In this document: in pieces, positions 35,158 through 43,777 of the stretch
Numbering within the stretch: position 1 is the stretch's first letter
Layout: each line of letters begins with the position of its first letter
Source of the DNA: Pontibacter litorisediminis
GTDB lineage: Bacteria; Bacteroidota; Bacteroidia; Cytophagales; Hymenobacteraceae
Assembly (NCBI RefSeq): GCF_029360645.1
Contig: NZ_JARDUA010000002.1
Span: 558,001 to 622,000 of the forward strand
Length of the DNA: 64,000 bases
Direction of reading: 5' to 3'
Made by a program: the position numbers and the translations under genes
Notes under the pieces: model-generated
The model's input: only the letters and a program-made list of their open reading frames with translations
What the model was told of the DNA's origin: nothing
The model's database searches: none

Positions 35158-38067
35158 TTACATCTCCATGAAGAACTCCACCAGGTTCTTGTCCGGGTCC
35201 ATGTTCAATTTTTTGCGGAGGCGGTAGCGACGCAGCTCCACCCCACGCACCGTAATGTTCAGTAGCGAGGCGATCTCCTTGCTCGACATGTTCATGCGCA
35301 GGTAGGCACACAGCTTCATATCATTCGGCGTAAGCTCCGGGTAGCCCTCTTTTAGCTTTTTAAAGTAGTTGGCATTGGTCTCATCGAAGCTCTTCTCAAA
35401 CAGCTCCCAATCTGTCTGCGAGCTCATGGCATCCACGATTATTTTTTGTATTTTCTTTAGCTGGCGCTCCGGCAGCCTGTTGCCCTCTGCATCCTGCAGC
35501 TTGCTCACTTCCTGGCTGATGTTCTGCAGCAGTTCATTCTTGTTCACAATATTCAGGGCGGTGCTGGCCAGTTCACGGCTCTTGTTCGATAGCTCCGCTT
35601 TCAGTTGCTCGTTGCGCAGCTTCACCAGCTTTTGCTCGTGTTGCAGCGCCTTCTGGCGTAGCTGCTCCTGCTGCTCCCGCTCCAGCTTCTGCTGTATGCG
35701 GCGTTGGTCGCGCTGCAGCTTCCTGAAGTATAACCTGCGGCCCAGCCAGAGCACCAGCGCCGCCAGCAAAGTATAAAGCGCATAGGCCCACCAGGTGGCG
35801 TACCACGGGGGCAACACAATAAAATGGTATACTGTATCCTCTGTTACATCCGCGCCGTTTATGCGGGCACGGACCTTGAAGCGATACTCCCCATGCCCCA
35901 GGTTTGTGAACTCGCTCTGCGTGGCGCTGCTCCATGGCGTCCACTTGTTCGTATACCCCTCCAGCAAATACTGGAACTCGACCTGCGCTTGCTTAAAGTA
36001 TGGCAAGGCATAGGAAATGCGCACATTATTTTCGCTGTAAGGAAGCTCCTGCAGCACCTCGCTGTGCCCGGTTTCGCTCAGCAGCTGTTGTTTCCCTGTG
36101 GTGTTCTCCACCTTCCGGATAAGCACTTGGGGCAAGGCTATACTTTGCTGCTGCCTGGTCTGGGCGTTGTAGATCACAAACCCGTCGTCTATACTTATCA
36201 AATAGATGCTGTCACTTATTTTGCTGATGCTCTCATACTCCTGCACCATGCGGCCGTCCAGGATACTGAACTGGCTGGTGTTAATGTGCGGCTGCCTTAG
36301 GTTGGCAAAATCTACCAGGGCTATCTTGCCATGGTTGATAAACCAGTATTTTTTATCGGTGGCCGGAAGTATACGGCTGGAGGCAGCCAGCCCCCCGATG
36401 CTGCTGTTTAATTCAGCATAAGGGGCAAACACGTTGTTAGCCTCCTGGTAGGAGTAAAAGCCTTCGCCCGTGGAGAACAGCAACCGGTTGAAAAAGCGCG
36501 AGATGTACACGTTATGTGTGCCTGGCAGGCCGTGACTCTCATCAAAATCCTGGATCCTGGTCACTTGCCGCAGATCGGGGCTCAGCGACAGCCTGTACAG
36601 GCCTTTATAGGCGTGGCTAACCCACAGGTCGCCGTTTTGGTCCTGCTCTACATGCTTGCTTGGCTTATTGAATCCTTCCACCAGATGCGAGAAAGCCCAG
36701 TGGCCGCTTTTACCCTTTCGGTACACTGCCAGGCCGGTGTAAGTCCCCTGGATCAGTGTGCCTGGGTCCGTACGCAATTTTTTGATGGTCCACCCGCCCT
36801 TCGCATTGGAGATCTTCACCAGTTTACTGCCCTCTACCCTAAAGGTGCCTTCGTTGTGGCCGCAGAGCAGCTCCCCATCTATGTTGGTGAGCTCCCACAC
36901 CTGCCCCTGCGAGTTATCAATCATCCGGAAGTCCAGGTGCTGCGCGGCGTTAGGGTCGCTGGGGTTCCAGGGGCTATAGTACAAACCCTGGTTGGTACCC
37001 AGGTATATTTTGCTGCCATGGATGATACTGCTGTATACCGTGCCGAAGTCTCCTACTTTATCGAAGTAGAAGTATAAGGGTGAGTTCACCTCTACCCTAT
37101 CGATGCCATTGTCGAGGCTTACCCACAGGTTTTGCGTGTTATCTGTGTGGAGATTGAGCACCGTGTTGTTCTGCAGCCCGTTGCTTTTGTTGAGGTGGTG
37201 CACCATCCGCCCCTGCTCATTCAGGACCACAACCCCGTTCAGGATCGTTCCAAAGGCATAGTAATTGCCGTTTACGCGGGTGCCGTTGTTCAGCTGATAC
37301 GTCTTCAGGAAGCTATCGGCCTCATTCTGCCAGGGCGTAAAGTCCTGCCCATCATACAGAAAAAGGCCATCTTTCGCCGTGCCTACAATAAAGCGGCCTT
37401 CTGTAAAAGGCAGTATGGTTAGCACTCCGGAGTTGCCCAGCTTCTGGCTGTTGGGTAAAAAGCTTAGGCTGTCGCCCCTTAGCTCATAGAGGCCTTCAGA
37501 GATCACCTCTGTAAAATAGCGCCCTCCCGCCTGGTGCAGGAACAGAAACGGGTGGCGGGCTTTCACGACACTCACCTTCCCGTCCCGGAACCTGAAGATG
37601 CTGGCAAACGACTGAAAGTACACGCTTCCGTCATCCACGTAAATCTTCCATACTTCGTCGTGCAGCCCGTGTTCCTTTGGCAACAGGCTTACCAACGAGG
37701 TGTAACGGAAGCGCCCTTGCTTGTCGTGCTCCCAGTACCCCATCTCGCCAAAGCCCCCCGCATAGATGCGGCCTTTGCCATCGGCAGCCACCGCCCGCAC
37801 AATCACGTTGTTGGGCATCTGGTAAAGCTGCCAGTTGTTGCCATCAAAGGCAAGCAAACCGGCTGAATTGCCATAGTACATCACGCCATCGGCGCCACGG
37901 GTGACCGACCAGTTCTGGTTCCCTGCCTTGTATTGTTGCTTTGAGTAATTCTGTACATAGGGAAAGCCTAACCTGCCGGCTCCTCCTGCGCTTGCCGCCA
38001 AGGAAAGCAGCAGGAGCAGCAGGATCGAAATTAGCCAGCCTCGCCCTTCTTTCATAAAAGATACCAT
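35158..38067 (-). CDS. Membrane sensor with two-component-regulator propellers, Y_Y_Y domain and LuxR-type HTH
   Basis: 969 residues. A signal/anchor segment is followed by a periplasmic beta-propeller region (about 40-700) with Reg_prop-like repeats (QNLWVSLDNGIDRV, GDLWVSHAYKGLYRL) and a triple-tyrosine domain (EFQYLLEGYTNKWTPW, FKVRARINGAD). One membrane helix is at about 760-785 (TWWAYALYTLLAALVLWLG), then an 80-residue coiled coil, and a C-terminal LuxR-like HTH (MSSKEIASLLNITVRGVELRRYRLRKKL). There is no histidine kinase or receiver domain, so it would transmit glycan binding directly to DNA as a one-component regulator. Its place beside susCD points to control of this locus. Confidence 0.92.
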   Translation of the reverse strand: MVSFMKEGRGWLISILLLLLLSLAASAGGAGRLGFPYVQNYSKQQYKAGNQNWSVTRGADGVMYYGNSAGLLAFDGNNWQLYQMPNNVIVRAVAADGKGRIYAGGFGEMGYWEHDKQGRFRYTSLVSLLPKEHGLHDEVWKIYVDDGSVYFQSFASIFRFRDGKVSVVKARHPFLFLHQAGGRYFTEVISEGLYELRGDSLSFLPNSQKLGNSGVLTILPFTEGRFIVGTAKDGLFLYDGQDFTPWQNEADSFLKTYQLNNGTRVNGNYYAFGTILNGVVVLNEQGRMVHHLNKSNGLQNNTVLNLHTDNTQNLWVSLDNGIDRVEVNSPLYFYFDKVGDFGTVYSSIIHGSKIYLGTNQGLYYSPWNPSDPNAAQHLDFRMIDNSQGQVWELTNIDGELLCGHNEGTFRVEGSKLVKISNAKGGWTIKKLRTDPGTLIQGTYTGLAVYRKGKSGHWAFSHLVEGFNKPSKHVEQDQNGDLWVSHAYKGLYRLSLSPDLRQVTRIQDFDESHGLPGTHNVYISRFFNRLLFSTGEGFYSYQEANNVFAPYAELNSSIGGLAASSRILPATDKKYWFINHGKIALVDFANLRQPHINTSQFSILDGRMVQEYESISKISDSIYLISIDDGFVIYNAQTRQQQSIALPQVLIRKVENTTGKQQLLSETGHSEVLQELPYSENNVRISYALPYFKQAQVEFQYLLEGYTNKWTPWSSATQSEFTNLGHGEYRFKVRARINGADVTEDTVYHFIVLPPWYATWWAYALYTLLAALVLWLGRRLYFRKLQRDQRRIQQKLEREQQEQLRQKALQHEQKLVKLRNEQLKAELSNKSRELASTALNIVNKNELLQNISQEVSKLQDAEGNRLPERQLKKIQKIIVDAMSSQTDWELFEKSFDETNANYFKKLKEGYPELTPNDMKLCAYLRMNMSSKEIASLLNITVRGVELRRYRLRKKLNMDPDKNLVEFFMEM

Positions 38068-38284
38068 GCAGCTTCTTTATGATCTTAAAGTGCTAAGATA
38101 GGAATTTAATAGCACAAACTGGAAACCGGCCCCGCCCACACCGCCCTATGCTTCAAGCGGCCCGCGGTGCCTTGCCAAAGGCCTGACCTACGCTGCCCCG
38201 GAGCTCAAACAGCATCCATGCATCAACATCCGCTCCGCATACGCGTACTTTCTATACTTATTCAACACTAAAGAAGAGAAAGCT

Positions 38285-38920
38285 ATGTCGATAAAGGATT
38301 TATTTAACAAGGTGAAGAAGGAGGCGAAAGTGCTGCAGGGGGAAGAAACGAAAGATAAAGTCTATCAGAACGAGAACAGCTACCCCTCCGAGCAGGAAGC
38401 CATCGCAGCGTTCGAGCGCTCTAAGCAAAAGCTCTTCCATGTAAACGAGTGGACGAAGCTCTCAGGCGTTAACTCTACCTTTGAGCTCTACGACAACCTC
38501 GGCAACCGTACCTCCGAGCCTAAGCCCAGCATCGGGTATTACCTGAAGATCATCCTGCCTGCCTCTACCATCGAGAATTGGGTGCAGATTACGGACCTGC
38601 GCGAGGAAGACAACCTGGCGGAGTTTGTGGTGCACCCCAGCGAGAAACCGCAAGCGCCAGGGGAAGGCGAGGAGGCTGCCATTAAGCACTTTTTTGTGAA
38701 AGAGGCCAGCAGCACGTTTCGGGTAACGCGCGAGGGCAACACGATTCACGGGTATGAGATCGGCAGGAACGAGGGCATCAACAACCAGGGCGAAGAGGCC
38801 GGCGACCGTGCCGTGCTGAACACCTTTGTAGCCGAGGGCGGCTGGGCCATGTTCCAGGAACTGCAATGGGACAAGCTAACGCGCTACCTGGTGCACCTGG
38901 AGGAGAAGAAGGAAGAATAG
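38285..38920 (+). CDS. Hypothetical protein, 211 aa
   Basis: I do not recognise this protein. The first 45 residues are a charged helix (MSIKDLFNKVKKEAKVLQGEE), followed by mixed alpha/beta sequence with EQEAIAAFERSKQKLFHVNEW, SIGYYLKIILPASTIENWVQI and a Tyr-rich ending. It has no signal peptide, so it is probably cytoplasmic. The length and soluble character recall conserved Bacteroidota proteins of unknown role. It is divergent from the sensor gene with a 217-bp spacer. A terminator follows 38 bp after the stop, so it is a single-gene transcript. Confidence 0.75.
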   Translation: MSIKDLFNKVKKEAKVLQGEETKDKVYQNENSYPSEQEAIAAFERSKQKLFHVNEWTKLSGVNSTFELYDNLGNRTSEPKPSIGYYLKIILPASTIENWVQITDLREEDNLAEFVVHPSEKPQAPGEGEEAAIKHFFVKEASSTFRVTREGNTIHGYEIGRNEGINNQGEEAGDRAVLNTFVAEGGWAMFQELQWDKLTRYLVHLEEKKEE

Positions 38921-38958
38921 AGTATAGATAGAGTATAAAGTATGGTTTCGGCATTGGG

Positions 38959-38990
38959 AGAGCGCCTGGCAACGGGTGCTCTTTTTGTTT
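38959..38990 (+). terminator. Terminator after the 211-aa gene
   Basis: AGAGCGCC pairs with GGGTGCTCT (one G-U, one bulge) around TGGCAAC, followed by TTTTTGTTT. Confidence 0.8.
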
Positions 38991-39102
38991 GGATAGTTTT
39001 GCATTATTTAATATATAGTAAATACTAAATAAACTATAGAACTGGCAGGCAGTACAAAGTGGCCCTTCGCCTGCTCACTGGGTCCTGTAGCTATACACGA
39101 AT

Positions 39103-39888
39103 ATGAGAGATTTTGTAAAGTACATGTGGTTTCTACTGCTGCTGACCGCGTGCGGCGGTGGCGAGCAAGCAGAATATGCAGGTGTAGAAAAACTGGAATT
39201 GGCGCTTGCTCCTCCTCCAACGGAAAGAGGTGTGGAGACCACTGAAAGAAAGCTAATCAAAGAAGGGAATATAGCGTTTGAGACACATGACCTGAACGCT
39301 ACAAGGCAAACCGTTCTGAAGGCTGTAGAAAGATATAGTGCTTACGTTTCTTCAGACCAAGAGTCAAATTCCCCGGAACGGCAAAGTAACACTATGTTTG
39401 TTCGGGTTCCGGCAGAACATTTTGACAAGTTCTTGAGTGATGTTACTACAGGTGTAAAGCGGTTCGACAGCAAAGAAATCAAAATCGTTGACGTCACCAC
39501 TGAGTTTCTGGACGTGCAGGCGAGGCTTAGAACAAAAAAGGAGCTTGAAAACAGATATTTAGACTTACTCAAGCAGGCTAAGAATGTAACGGAGATGCTT
39601 GAAATTGAAAAGCATCTCGGAGAGTTACGCGCAGAAATAGAGTCCATGGAAGGGCGCCTGAAGTACCTCCAAACCCAAGTATCATACTCCACGCTGACCA
39701 TTACATTTTACAAGAGTATCCCTTATCAGGCAGAGTTCAGCCATCAGGTTAAGAGCGGCATCAGAAGTGGTTGGGATAATCTGGTTTGGCTCTTTGTCAC
39801 TTTGATTAACCTCTGGCCGTTTATCCTCCTTGGCGTTGTATTACTGATTTCAGTTAGGGTTTACAGGAGCAGGCGGTTGACAAACTAA
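39103..39888 (+). CDS. DUF4349 domain lipoprotein
   Basis: 261 residues. Lipobox LLLLTAC followed by GGGEQ. The DUF4349 domain (about 45-240) has the typical start KLIKEGNIAFETHDL, a coiled-coil pair around TKKELENRYLDLLKQAKN and EIEKHLGELRAEIE, then QVSYSTLTITFYKS. One C-terminal membrane helix (LINLWPFILLGVVLLISV) is followed by a basic tail. Role unknown in the family. AT content is higher than in the neighbouring genes. It is followed by its own terminator. Confidence 0.9.
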   Translation: MRDFVKYMWFLLLLTACGGGEQAEYAGVEKLELALAPPPTERGVETTERKLIKEGNIAFETHDLNATRQTVLKAVERYSAYVSSDQESNSPERQSNTMFVRVPAEHFDKFLSDVTTGVKRFDSKEIKIVDVTTEFLDVQARLRTKKELENRYLDLLKQAKNVTEMLEIEKHLGELRAEIESMEGRLKYLQTQVSYSTLTITFYKSIPYQAEFSHQVKSGIRSGWDNLVWLFVTLINLWPFILLGVVLLISVRVYRSRRLTN

Positions 39889-39946
39889 CAATATGCTTTG
39901 CCAGAGTTCAACTTATACACTCTACTTTTCTTGCTACACTTCTCTC

Positions 39947-39977
39947 GCCCCTGCCCACCAGCAGGGGCTTTTTGTTT
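39947..39977 (+). terminator. Terminator after the DUF4349 gene
   Basis: GCCCCTGC-CCACCA-GCAGGGGC followed by TTTTTGTTTT. Confidence 0.9.
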
Positions 39978-40077
39978 TCCACAACCAACCCGCTAAACAA
40001 TTTTTCTCAACAAATCAACAAAGTAATTTATCCACAAAGAACCTACACAAGCTGAACAAGTTAACTATTTATCCACC
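39975..40077 (+). other. Cluster of three DnaA-box-like sites in AT-rich spacer
   Basis: TTTTCCACA (39975-39983), TTATCCACA (40028-40036, perfect consensus) and TTATCCACC (40069-40077) point the same way within about 100 bp of AT-rich DNA upstream of bioB. This may be a DnaA-titration or regulatory site, or chance. I do not claim an origin: no dnaA, dnaN or gidA gene is in the window. Confidence 0.35.
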
Positions 40078-40149
40078 GAAACTGCCCATACTTTTGATTT
40101 TTAAATCCTAAATCTTCAAATTACCTTCGTAACCCTAAATACGAGGACC

Positions 40150-41151
40150 ATGACGCAGAACGGACAAAACACAGCTCTCCGCAACGACTGGAGTTTGGAA
40201 GAAATAGAGGCGATCTACTTTAAGCCAGTACTGGAACTGATCGTAGAGGCAGCCAACGTGCACAAGCAGTACCAGGCCACTGGCGAGGTACAGGTATGCA
40301 CGCTGTTATCCGTGAAAACCGGTGGTTGCTCTGAAGACTGTGCCTACTGCCCACAGGCTGCCCGCTACCACACAGGCGTGGATGTGCACAAGCTGATGAG
40401 CCAGGAGCAGGTGCTGACGGCGGCACAGCGTGCCAAAGAAGGAGGCTCTACCCGTTTCTGCATGGGCGCGGCCTGGCGCGAGGTGCGCGATAACCGCGAC
40501 TTCGACAAGGTGCTGGACATGGTGAAAGGCGTAAACGACCTGGGCCTGGAAGTATGCTGCACGCTGGGTATGGTAAACGAGTACCAGGCCGAGAAGCTGA
40601 AAGAAGCCGGCCTTTACGCTTATAACCACAACCTCGACACATCAGAAGATAACTACGCCAGCATCATCACCACCCGCACCTACGACGACCGCCTGAACAC
40701 GATCGACAATGTACGCAAAGCGGGTATATCAGTATGCTCGGGAGGTATTATTGGCTTGGGCGAGACCGATGAGGACCGTATTAAGATGCTGCATACCCTG
40801 TCTACCATGGTGCAGCACCCAGAGTCGGTGCCCGTAAACGCGCTGGTGCCGGTTAAAGGCACGCCGCTGGAGCACCAGCCGCTGGTGTCGGTGTGGGAGA
40901 TGGTGCGCATGATCGCCACGGCCCGTATCCTGATGCCGAAGTCGATGGTGCGCCTGTCGGCCGGACGTGAGCGCATGAGCGTGACAGACCAGGCCCTGTG
41001 CTTCCTGGCCGGCGCCAACTCTATTTTCACCGGTGAGAAGCTTCTCACTACCCCTAACCCGGATTTCGACGCGGACAAAGCCATGTTCGAACTACTGGGC
41101 CTGAACCCTAGAAAATCATTCAAAGAAGAGAAGCAACACGTTTGCTCTTAA
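40150..41151 (+). CDS. bioB: Biotin synthase BioB
   Basis: Radical SAM enzyme that inserts sulfur into dethiobiotin to make biotin. 333 residues, normal length. The [4Fe-4S] motif is C60-C64-C67 in [12 protein letters not shown]. Other family parts: [22 protein letters not shown] segment, [21 protein letters not shown] and the C-terminal [11 protein letters not shown]. It is the first gene of a biotin cluster, preceded by 260 bp of AT-rich DNA with DnaA-like boxes and no BirA or BioR palindrome that I could recognise. Confidence 0.98.
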   Translation: MTQNGQNTALRNDWSLEEIEAIYFKPVLELIVEAANVHKQYQATGEVQVCTLLSVKTGGCSEDCAYCPQAARYHTGVDVHKLMSQEQVLTAAQRAKEGGSTRFCMGAAWREVRDNRDFDKVLDMVKGVNDLGLEVCCTLGMVNEYQAEKLKEAGLYAYNHNLDTSEDNYASIITTRTYDDRLNTIDNVRKAGISVCSGGIIGLGETDEDRIKMLHTLSTMVQHPESVPVNALVPVKGTPLEHQPLVSVWEMVRMIATARILMPKSMVRLSAGRERMSVTDQALCFLAGANSIFTGEKLLTTPNPDFDADKAMFELLGLNPRKSFKEEKQHVCS

Positions 41152-41223
41152 GACAAAAGACTGTTTGACATAAGACAAAAGACTTATACTTTAAGGTATT
41201 GTTGCTATTAACTCCTTTGTCCT

Positions 41224-42360
41224 TTGTCACAAGATCCTTTGTCCATAAAACTACAGCAGAAGCTGGCGGAGCGCGCGGCGCAGGGAAACTTGCGGGCGCT
41301 GAAAACCACCTCCGGCCTTACTGACTTCTGCTCCAACGATTACCTCGGCCTTGCTCGCTCTGAGAAACTGCGGGCACTTATCCACAAGGAAGAGGACAAG
41401 TATAAACATCTGCCACTGGGCGCAACCGGCTCCCGACTTTTATCAGGAAACCACCCGCTGTTTGAGGAGTTGGAGGGGATGATTGCGCGCTACCACCACG
41501 CGGAGGCGGCGCTGCTCTTTAACTCCGGCTACACCGCTAACGTGGGTTTATTGTCGGCGCTGCCCCAGCGCGGTGATACCGTGCTGTACGACGAGGCCAG
41601 CCATGCCTCGATGAAAGACGGGCTGCGGCTGAGCTTTGCCAAAAGCTACGCCTTCCGCCATAATAATGTGGAGGATCTGCGGCAAAAGCTGGAACGCACA
41701 AGCGGGCAGGTATACGTGCTGGTAGAGTCGGTGTACTCGATGGATGGCGACCAGGCGCCCTTGCGGGAGCTGGCACACGTATGTAACGCGCACAAGGCGG
41801 CGCTTATTGTGGATGAGGCACATGCTGTGGGCCTCTATGGTGCGAAAGGCGAGGGACTTGTCTCGGCCCTGGGGCTGGCGCAGGAGGTATTTGCCCGGGT
41901 ACTGACCTACGGCAAGGCCATGGGTTTGCACGGCGCTGCTGTGGTAGGCCCGCAGGTGCTCCGCGAATTTCTCATCAACTACAGCCGCGCTTTTATTTAT
42001 ACCACCGGGCTACCGACGCATGCGCTGGTAGCCCTGAAGTGTGCCTATACGTTACTGCCCGAGCTAAATCAGGAGCGGGAAAAGGTAAAACGGCTGGCGC
42101 ACCTATTGTACCGGAAACTAAACAACATCAGCGGCATCAGCTGCTCCCCGGAAGGCAGTGTTATACTTTCTGTCTTCCAGCAACAGCCACAGCAGCTTAA
42201 GGCGCTGGCGGCTGCGCTGCAACAACAAGGTTTTGACGTGCGCCCCGTGCTGCCGCCCACCGTGCCACAAGGTACCGAACGGCTGCGCGTGATCGTGCAT
42301 GCTTTTAATACAGAAGAAGAAATTGAGGGCCTCGTGCAGGCCATAGCCAAAGGTACATGA
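41224..42360 (+). CDS. bioF: 8-amino-7-oxononanoate synthase BioF
   Basis: PLP enzyme that joins pimeloyl thioester with alanine. 378 residues if TTG at 41224 is the start; no ATG or GTG lies between the in-frame stop at 41209 and the conserved N-terminus, and a second TTG at 41239 is the alternative. The N-terminal LQQKLAERAAQGNLRALK is the family start; the PLP lysine lies in TYGKAMGLHGA; DEAHAVGLYG is also present. The TTG codons fall in a repeated CCTTTGTC stretch. It overlaps bioD by four bases (ATGA). Confidence 0.95.
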   Translation: MSQDPLSIKLQQKLAERAAQGNLRALKTTSGLTDFCSNDYLGLARSEKLRALIHKEEDKYKHLPLGATGSRLLSGNHPLFEELEGMIARYHHAEAALLFNSGYTANVGLLSALPQRGDTVLYDEASHASMKDGLRLSFAKSYAFRHNNVEDLRQKLERTSGQVYVLVESVYSMDGDQAPLRELAHVCNAHKAALIVDEAHAVGLYGAKGEGLVSALGLAQEVFARVLTYGKAMGLHGAAVVGPQVLREFLINYSRAFIYTTGLPTHALVALKCAYTLLPELNQEREKVKRLAHLLYRKLNNISGISCSPEGSVILSVFQQQPQQLKALAAALQQQGFDVRPVLPPTVPQGTERLRVIVHAFNTEEEIEGLVQAIAKGT

Positions 42361-42971
42361 AACAATATTTTGTAACAGGAATCGGTACGGATGTGGGCAA
42401 GACGGTTGCCGCGGCCATACTTACCGAAGCCCTGCAGGCCGACTACTGGAAACCTGTGCAAGCAGGCGGCCTGGACTTCACCGACACAGACACTGTAAAG
42501 AGTCTGGTTTCTAATGAGCGCTCGGTTTTTCACCCGGAGGCTTACCGCCTCAAAATGGCTGCGTCGCCGCACAAGGCTGCCGCTGCCGAGGGTGTGGAGA
42601 TCGACGTGAAAGGCATGCGCCTGCCCGACACCCAGAACAACCTGATTGTGGAGGGAGCCGGTGGCCTGATGGTGCCCCTGAACAAGCGCTACCTCGTGCT
42701 GGACCTGGTGCAGCAGCTGGGCCTGGAGGTGATACTGGTGTCCCGCAACTACCTGGGAAGTATAAACCACACCCTGCTTACCGCTGAGGTGCTGCGTTAC
42801 CGCAAAATCCCGGTGGCCGGCATCATTTTTAACGGGGAGGAGAACGCCACGTCAGAGGATTTCATTGTGAAGTACACGGGCCTGCGCCGACTGCCGTCTA
42901 TCCGCCAGGAAGCCGATTTTTGCAAGGATACTGTGGCCGAGTACGCGAAAACATTTGAGGGATACTTATAG
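42357..42971 (+). CDS. bioD: Dethiobiotin synthetase BioD
   Basis: ATP-dependent carboxylase closing the ureido ring of dethiobiotin. 204 residues. The P-loop is GIGTDVGKTV at 8-17; the substrate part KPVQAGG and the VEGAGGLMVPL signature are present. Start ATG overlaps the bioF stop (ATGA), so translation is coupled. The downstream neighbour is an unrelated HEAT-like gene with its own promoter. Confidence 0.97.
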   Translation: MKQYFVTGIGTDVGKTVAAAILTEALQADYWKPVQAGGLDFTDTDTVKSLVSNERSVFHPEAYRLKMAASPHKAAAAEGVEIDVKGMRLPDTQNNLIVEGAGGLMVPLNKRYLVLDLVQQLGLEVILVSRNYLGSINHTLLTAEVLRYRKIPVAGIIFNGEENATSEDFIVKYTGLRRLPSIRQEADFCKDTVAEYAKTFEGYL

Positions 42972-43104
42972 CCGTTTGCCTATAGCAGAGACTCTACAAA
43001 AAATTTATACTTTACTGCAACACCTTTTCTTTTATCGAAAGCCGGGCTTCGGAAACAGTACTCCTTTCTTCAGAAGATGGGGTGCGTTTCTGGCAAATAG
43101 CCTG

Positions 43105-43112
43105 TACCTTTG
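43105..43112 (+). promoter_or_regulatory. -7 box upstream of the HEAT-like gene
   Basis: TACCTTTG matches TAnnTTTG, 53 nt before the ATG at 43166. It suggests that the second half of the biotin cluster can be transcribed separately. Confidence 0.5.
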
Positions 43113-43165
43113 TAGCTGCAGGAAAAGCTGTTGCAGTAATTTTTTATACTTCGTGGCACCGGCCT

Positions 43166-43729
43166 ATGACCAAAGAAGCACTACTACAGGCCCTCTCATC
43201 TACACTCACAAAAACCAAGGCACAGGCTTTAGCGGCCTTGGCAGGAGCAGAAAAGCTACCAGTTTCTGAGATACTAACTGCCTGCTTTTTAACAGCACCA
43301 CCAACCGTTGCCTTCCGGGCCGCCTGGGTGCTGGAGCATATAGCGGTTTACTATCCTGAGCGCTTTCTGCCATACGTTCCACTGTTCGTGCAGCGGCTGC
43401 CGGAGCAGCAGAATCCCAGTTGCCAGCGCCATTTCACTAAGATCCTGATGCACCTTTCCAGCCACAAAGCATCCGAGGCCTGCCGCAAGGCGCTGGCAAG
43501 TATAGCCAACCAGGAGTGCATCGTGGAGGTAATCTTCGATTGGCTCATCAATCCCAAGACACCGGTGGCTGTCAGGGTAAACTGCCTGGACATTCTTCTG
43601 AACTTCTCAGGCACTTTCCCCTGGATCAAAGGAGAGCTACAGGCACAGACCGAATTTTATCTCCAGAATGGCTCCCCTGCCATGCTGGCCCGAGGCAGAA
43701 AGATACTGCGGCAACTGCCCGCAGTATAA
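43166..43729 (+). CDS. HEAT-repeat-like helical protein, 187 aa
   Basis: I do not know its function. The chosen ATG at 43166 removes an unlikely 28-residue extension that overlaps the promoter. The protein is a series of helical pairs (APPTVAFRAAWVLEHIAVYYPE, NPSCQRHFTKILMHLSSHKASE, TPVAVRVNCLDILLNFSGTFP), as in HEAT or DNA-alkylation-type repeats. No catalytic motif is seen. It stands between bioD and bioA on the same strand; the position may be accidental or point to a scaffold. A paralogue search would settle whether this gene always travels with bio genes. Confidence 0.75.
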   Translation: MTKEALLQALSSTLTKTKAQALAALAGAEKLPVSEILTACFLTAPPTVAFRAAWVLEHIAVYYPERFLPYVPLFVQRLPEQQNPSCQRHFTKILMHLSSHKASEACRKALASIANQECIVEVIFDWLINPKTPVAVRVNCLDILLNFSGTFPWIKGELQAQTEFYLQNGSPAMLARGRKILRQLPAV

Positions 43730-43777
43730 AAGCAACGCTAGCTGCACCCTAATTCCACCAACTTAAATCCCATTGTT

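Noticed and set aside
39975..40077. Chromosome origin
   Set aside because: Only three boxes, no dnaA/dnaN context, and skew cannot be judged from this window.
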